In this document: in pieces, positions 34,077-36,492 of the stretch
Numbering within the stretch: position 1 is the stretch's first letter
How the letters are laid out: the number at the start of each line of letters is the position of its first letter
NCBI GenBank assembly: GCA_963666035.2
Contig: CAXXJI010000015.1
Coordinates: 1 to 36,492, forward strand
DNA from: CALMFG01 sp963666035
GTDB lineage: Bacteria; Bacillota; Clostridia; Christensenellales; CALMFG01
Length of the DNA: 36,492 nt
Direction of reading: 5' to 3'
Notes under the pieces: generated by a model
The model's database searches: none
What the model saw: only the letters and a program-made list of their open reading frames with translations
What the model was told of the DNA's origin: nothing
Position numbers and translations under genes: made by a program

Positions 34077-34799
34077 CTATCTTAAAACGGTTATCCAATT
34101 ATCAAAAAGTGTGGGTACAAAATCGTACTCGTCTTTGGTCAGTGCATGCCGTATGTCCATCTCAAGGCCCATCGCGAGCAATGCACGATACGCCCGTGAT
34201 TGTTCAATCGCACCGAGCAAATCATTTTGGTATGATTTGTAGGTGTTGTTCAGCAAAAAAGCATATTCGGAAAGTTCGGGTGCCACGCCTAAATCCATGA
34301 TGGCCTGTACGATATTTCCGGCGGCGATTCCATCTTCGATAGAAAAATTGCCGTTGGTTCCAGCACAAATAATCGCAATATCATCGCCGGTTTCGACTAA
34401 GGCCTCAGCCAGAGCACGCATATTCAAAAACCCGCCAAGAAACAGCCGACGCGCTTGGCATCCTTTCCGGATGGCAGGAGAGGTATCAACGTTGTAGTAG
34501 ATCAGCTCTTTACCGCTCACCACCGAGGGGCGGTAGTCCTCCAAGATGTCGCCTGCGTCAAAGCCGGTGATAAACAAGTGATCTTCGGTACCGCCCATCA
34601 GGACGCGATCGTTATTTAAATCCGCTTTATATTCGGGAGCGTCGATGGGGGAATCCACCACCAAAAAACGTTTTAGTCCGTTGGAAAAAGCGGTCAGCAG
34701 TGTGGTGGAAGAGCGCAAAATATCCACAACCACGGCGGATTTGTTTTTGATGTCCCGAACTGGGACATTTTTATGGGAAGAGTAGATATCAATCTTCAA
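34077..34799 (-). CDS. ComB-family protein (2-phosphosulfolactate phosphatase fold)
   Basis: A 240-residue ComB homologue. In methanogens ComB dephosphorylates phosphosulfolactate during coenzyme M synthesis. Many Firmicutes carry homologues without the rest of that pathway, and their substrate is unknown. Visible family blocks are VVVDILRSSTTLLTAFSNG near the N-terminus, SPAIRKGCQARRLFLGGFLN, CAGTNGNFSIEDGIAAG and the late D..FVP.L acidic end. The start is TTG with GGAG eight bases upstream. It leads the comB-pepF operon behind a good promoter. Confidence 0.85.
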   Translation of the reverse strand: MKIDIYSSHKNVPVRDIKNKSAVVVDILRSSTTLLTAFSNGLKRFLVVDSPIDAPEYKADLNNDRVLMGGTEDHLFITGFDAGDILEDYRPSVVSGKELIYYNVDTSPAIRKGCQARRLFLGGFLNMRALAEALVETGDDIAIICAGTNGNFSIEDGIAAGNIVQAIMDLGVAPELSEYAFLLNNTYKSYQNDLLGAIEQSRAYRALLAMGLEMDIRHALTKDEYDFVPTLFDNWITVLR

Positions 34800-34833
34800 A
34801 TGAAGTTCTCCAAATCATTAATCGGTAAAAACC

Positions 34834-34862
34834 ATTATACCCATTCTGGCGTTAAAAAACAA
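34834..34862 (-). promoter_or_regulatory. Promoter for the comB-pepF operon
   Basis: On the minus strand, TTGTTT, a 17-base spacer, then TATAAT, 34 bases before the TTG start. Confidence 0.7.
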
Positions 34863-34894
34863 TCGGACGTTTTTGGGACATGCTCAAAAAAGCA

Positions 34895-34923
34895 TTGATT
34901 TTGGGATTTGTTTTTGGTAGAAT
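34895..34923 (+). promoter_or_regulatory. Promoter for tRNA-Ser
   Basis: TTGATT, a 17-base spacer, then TAGAAT, with the mature tRNA beginning 19 bases later. Confidence 0.7.
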
Positions 34924-34941
34924 ACCACGGTAAGCGCGCTC

Positions 34942-35032
34942 GGAGAGATGACAGAGCTGGCCGATTGTGACGGTCTCGAAAACCGTTGTACCCTTACGGG
35001 TACCGAGGGTTCAAATCCCTCTCTCTCCGCCA
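34942..35032 (+). tRNA. tRNA-Ser (anticodon CGA), CCA encoded
   Basis: A class II tRNA of about 91 bases. The seven-base acceptor stem GGAGAGA pairs with TCTCTCC; the discriminator is G, followed by a genomically encoded CCA. The anticodon arm is ACGGT-CTCGAAA-ACCGT, giving anticodon CGA (reads UCG, serine). A long variable arm (TACCC-TTAC-GGGTA) is as expected for tRNA-Ser. The T arm is GAGGG-TTCAAAT-CCCTC. It has its own promoter and a downstream terminator. Confidence 0.96.
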
Positions 35033-35035
35033 AAA

Positions 35036-35070
35036 CAAAAGGCACTCACAACGTGGGTGTCTTTTGTTTT
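35036..35070 (+). terminator. Intrinsic terminator after tRNA-Ser
   Basis: A 14-bp stem (CAAAAGGCACTCAC with GTGGGTGTCTTTTG, two G-T pairs, loop AAC) followed by TTTT. Confidence 0.82.
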
Positions 35071-35114
35071 GATTGAGAAAGGATTTGAACCCTAAGAGGG
35101 CGCGAAACGTTAAG

Positions 35115-35139
35115 AAAACGCCACTGTGTTGGCGTTTTT
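35115..35139 (+). terminator. Terminator-like hairpin inside the 180-bp tRNA-repeat segment
   Basis: A perfect 9-bp stem AAAACGCCA with TGGCGTTTT, loop CTGTGT, then one more T. It is a second hairpin beyond the main tRNA terminator. Confidence 0.65.
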
Positions 35140-35221
35140 AGTTGAGCGGGCGAGGGAGGTACGACCGAAGCCGGCGGGCGCAAGAAGCGCCTGCGTCCCT
35201 CTCTCTCCGCCAATATTTCGG

Positions 35222-35255
35222 ATAGGACAGAATCTTTTCTCTGTCCTATTTTTTA
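35222..35255 (+). terminator. Terminator-like hairpin after the second tRNA 3'-end copy
   Basis: A perfect 10-bp stem ATAGGACAGA with TCTGTCCTAT, eight-base loop, followed by six Ts. It stands nine bases after the duplicated tRNA end, as a tRNA terminator would, although no complete second tRNA is present. Confidence 0.78.
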
Positions 35256-35291
35256 TTTTTCCAGTATGTAAAAAGGGTTCAAGGGTTTTCC

Positions 35292-35341
35292 CTTGTAAGT
35301 TGGCAATTTGTAAATACAAATGCCGTGCTTGCAAGTACAAG
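35292..35341. repeat. Imperfect inverted repeat downstream of the tRNA locus
   Basis: CTTGTA...GGCA-a-TTTGTA on the left mirrors TACAAA-TGCC...TACAAG on the right, with the centre at 35313-35314. The outer and inner blocks pair exactly, while the sequence between them does not. It could be a protein-binding site or part of an old attachment site. It lies in the gene-free stretch between the tRNA locus and the orphan gene. Confidence 0.5.
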
Positions 35342-35362
35342 AATACAGGCTGAAAAAAAGAA

Positions 35363-35947
35363 TTATTTTTTTGTGGATTTTAAAAAATTGCTGATGTCAA
35401 AACCAATACCATTGAAATTTGGCTGCAGTATAACTGAGTCTACCAAAGCTTTACCTATTCCCCTTCTTAGGTCTTTAGCAACGGAGAAGTTCTCTAGTGT
35501 CGCTCCGCTTTTTATATCACTAAAAATTGATTGTATTATGCTAATGACATCGTTTTCTGTGGTGCATACTTTTTTAAAAGGAATTAATATCATCTTCATA
35601 TCATCGTCGAAAGAAGTATAAATTCCTTTGTTTTTATACTTATGATTCATTCCAGATTCTTTAAAATAATTTGGATGCTTATTTGTTATTAGAATTGCTG
35701 GTAACAGATTATCAGTATTTAGACCATTGAAATTATGCCAAGAAAGCACTTCGTTGTTAAAATGCTCAGCAACGGTCCCTTTTATTACTACAGCTTCATT
35801 CTCTGCAGATAACTTTGCCATTTCATCATAATTGCGGTTTATTATATTGGTAATTGGTTCATCCCAACCATAGTCTAATAAGTAAATGAAATAATTTCGT
35901 CTAGCGGAGGAAGGGATGTTATCTAGCGAATATATCATTAATCCCAT
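35363..35947 (-). CDS. Orphan hypothetical protein, AT-rich, next to the tRNA-Ser integration-like locus
   Basis: A 194-residue soluble protein of no family I recognise, with no signal peptide or membrane helix. It starts MGLMIYSLDNIPSSARRNYF, contains a LDYGWDEP segment, has a probable beta strand LLPAILITNK near the middle and ends with FNGIGFDISNFL. The start at 35947 is chosen because AGAGGT lies seven bases upstream. Base composition is clearly more AT-rich than the flanking genes, with Asn, Ile and Lys favoured, which suggests recent transfer. It is flanked by the duplicated tRNA end on one side and the malic enzyme terminator on the other. Confidence 0.72.
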   Translation of the reverse strand: MGLMIYSLDNIPSSARRNYFIYLLDYGWDEPITNIINRNYDEMAKLSAENEAVVIKGTVAEHFNNEVLSWHNFNGLNTDNLLPAILITNKHPNYFKESGMNHKYKNKGIYTSFDDDMKMILIPFKKVCTTENDVISIIQSIFSDIKSGATLENFSVAKDLRRGIGKALVDSVILQPNFNGIGFDISNFLKSTKK

Positions 35948-36066
35948 GTGATTACCTCTTTCAATCAAATATTAATTATTATATTATACAATATATGCAA
36001 TAAATTGGCTATGATTAATCAAATTCAGAAATTCGGGTATTAATGCAACTGCTCCGCCAAGCATAC

Positions 36067-36094
36067 AAAAAGCCCTTAATGCAAGGGCTTTTTT
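36067..36094. terminator. Intrinsic terminator after malic enzyme
   Basis: A perfect 11-bp stem AAAAAGCCCTT with AAGGGCTTTTT, loop AATGC, with T-runs in both directions. It lies 37 bases after the malic enzyme stop codon on the minus strand. Confidence 0.9.
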
Positions 36095-36130
36095 CGCTAA
36101 ATAAGCGTAGTCAACCATATTTGATTGATA

Positions 36131-36492
36131 TTATTTTTTCGCCACGCCGCTTTTTCTTGCCACCTCCGCCACAGCTTTGGCCACAGCTGGACCCACGCGT
36201 TCATCAAAGGCAGCGGGGATGACGTATTCAGGTGACAGATCATCATCGCTGACAAGATCGGCCAGTGCATAGGCGGCCGCGATTTTCATATCGTCATTGA
36301 TGTCGCTGGCGCGCACATCCAAAGCCCCGCGAAAGATACCCGGGAAGGCGAGCACATTGTTAATTTGGTTGGCAAAATCGCTTCTGCCCGTGCCCACCAC
36401 TTTGGCGCCGGCTTCAATCGCTAAATCCGGCATAATTTCAGGGGTCGGGTTGCTCATCGCAAAGATAATGGGGTCAGGGTTCATTCTCTTTA
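36131..36492 (-). CDS. NAD(P)-dependent malic enzyme, C-terminal part
   Basis: The frame is open to the window edge, so the N-terminal and catalytic regions are outside. The visible part contains DPIIFAMSNPTPEI, the GRSDFANQINNVLAFPGIFRGALD block and the IPAAFDERVGPAVAKAVAEVA end, which are diagnostic of bacterial malic enzymes (oxidative decarboxylation of malate to pyruvate). Which coenzyme it uses cannot be judged from this fragment. The ATG at 36484 is internal, matching the Met before NPDP in the family. Confidence 0.95.
   Translation of the reverse strand, partial: KRMNPDPIIFAMSNPTPEIMPDLAIEAGAKVVGTGRSDFANQINNVLAFPGIFRGALDVRASDINDDMKIAAAYALADLVSDDDLSPEYVIPAAFDERVGPAVAKAVAEVARKSGVAKK

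Larger units (their letters stand above)
35016..35213. repeat. 18-bp direct repeat of the tRNA-Ser 3' end, spaced 180 bp
   Basis: TCCCTCTCTCTCCGCCAA occurs at 35016-35033 (end of tRNA-Ser, including CCA) and again, identically, at 35196-35213. The repeats are offset by exactly 180 bases. Between them a 13-base piece of the T arm (GGATTTGAACCCT) occurs in reverse orientation at 35081-35093. Such duplication of a tRNA 3' end is what site-specific integration leaves behind, but 180 bp is too short to hold an element, so this would be a scar, a minimal remnant or a small repeat unit. Confidence 0.8.

Noticed and set aside
35141..35213. A second complete tRNA-Ser ending at 35213
   Set aside because: Only the 3' acceptor/CCA end matches; no matching 5' acceptor strand, anticodon arm or T loop is present in the right order.
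35126..35353. Small open frames on both strands across the tRNA-Ser repeat segment
   Set aside because: They run through hairpins and the duplicated tRNA end, have no ribosome binding site and are low-complexity Arg/Pro/Ala sequence of the kind often misannotated as proteins.

Overview
The window is a 36.5 kb piece of a moderate-GC bacterial chromosome. It most likely comes from an anaerobic member of the Clostridia (Bacillota). The gene set is that of a monoderm fermenter: the KMSKH-type isoleucyl-tRNA synthetase, class II aldolase, GAPDH, B12-dependent ribonucleotide reductase NrdJ, M29 aminopeptidase, oligoendopeptidase F, UppP, DegV, malic enzyme, and a MacB-like ABC exporter whose adaptor is anchored by a single membrane helix. 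Ribosome binding sites are strong, TTG starts occur, and intrinsic terminators are frequent. No genus can be named from the sequence alone.

Layout. 1-4.5 kb: the 3' part of ileS, a PepV-type dipeptidase on the minus strand, radC and a YdcF/DUF218 membrane protein. Three of these four genes carry one-base frameshifts (four in total), whereas all large genes from 4.5 kb onward read through. 4.5-8.8 kb: Nudix hydrolase, ZupT-type metal transporter, fructose-bisphosphate aldolase, M29 aminopeptidase and a cobalamin adenosyltransferase. 9-13 kb: a MarR regulator whose promoter contains a 20-bp palindrome, followed by adaptor, ATPase and permease of a MacAB-like exporter. 13-14.3 kb: a DtxR-type regulator and uppP, convergent. 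14.3-18.5 kb: an operon behind a very good promoter. It encodes an isoaspartyl-dipeptidase homologue that appears to have lost every metal ligand, two membrane proteins (one DUF5058-like), and a membrane-anchored M20 peptidase. 18.6-22.9 kb: DegV, a beta-CASP nuclease, and an unusual membrane-tethered sugar-binding-type protein. 23-26.7 kb: nrdJ and gap. 27-30.5 kb: a hotdog thioesterase, then a tightly packed run of a short AI-2E-family protein, ung and two unknown membrane proteins. 30.5-34.8 kb: rho, pepF and a ComB-family phosphatase, all minus. 34.9-36 kb: tRNA-Ser(CGA), a 180-bp segment bounded by copies of the tRNA 3' end, and an AT-rich orphan gene. The window ends inside a malic enzyme gene.

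How the genes relate. cobO can supply the adenosylcobalamin that NrdJ needs, and the nrdJ promoter has an NrdR-box-like palindrome between -35 and -10. Peptide breakdown is heavily represented (PepV, M29, M20, PepF), which fits an amino-acid- or peptide-using anaerobe. The two most interesting regions are the 14.4-18.5 kb operon, where a dead amidohydrolase seems to have kept its substrate-binding residues and sits with a candidate transporter and a peptidase, and the tRNA-Ser locus with its duplicated 3' end and orphan gene. All alignments to known families were made by eye from memory, so family assignments are firm only where signature motifs are cited.
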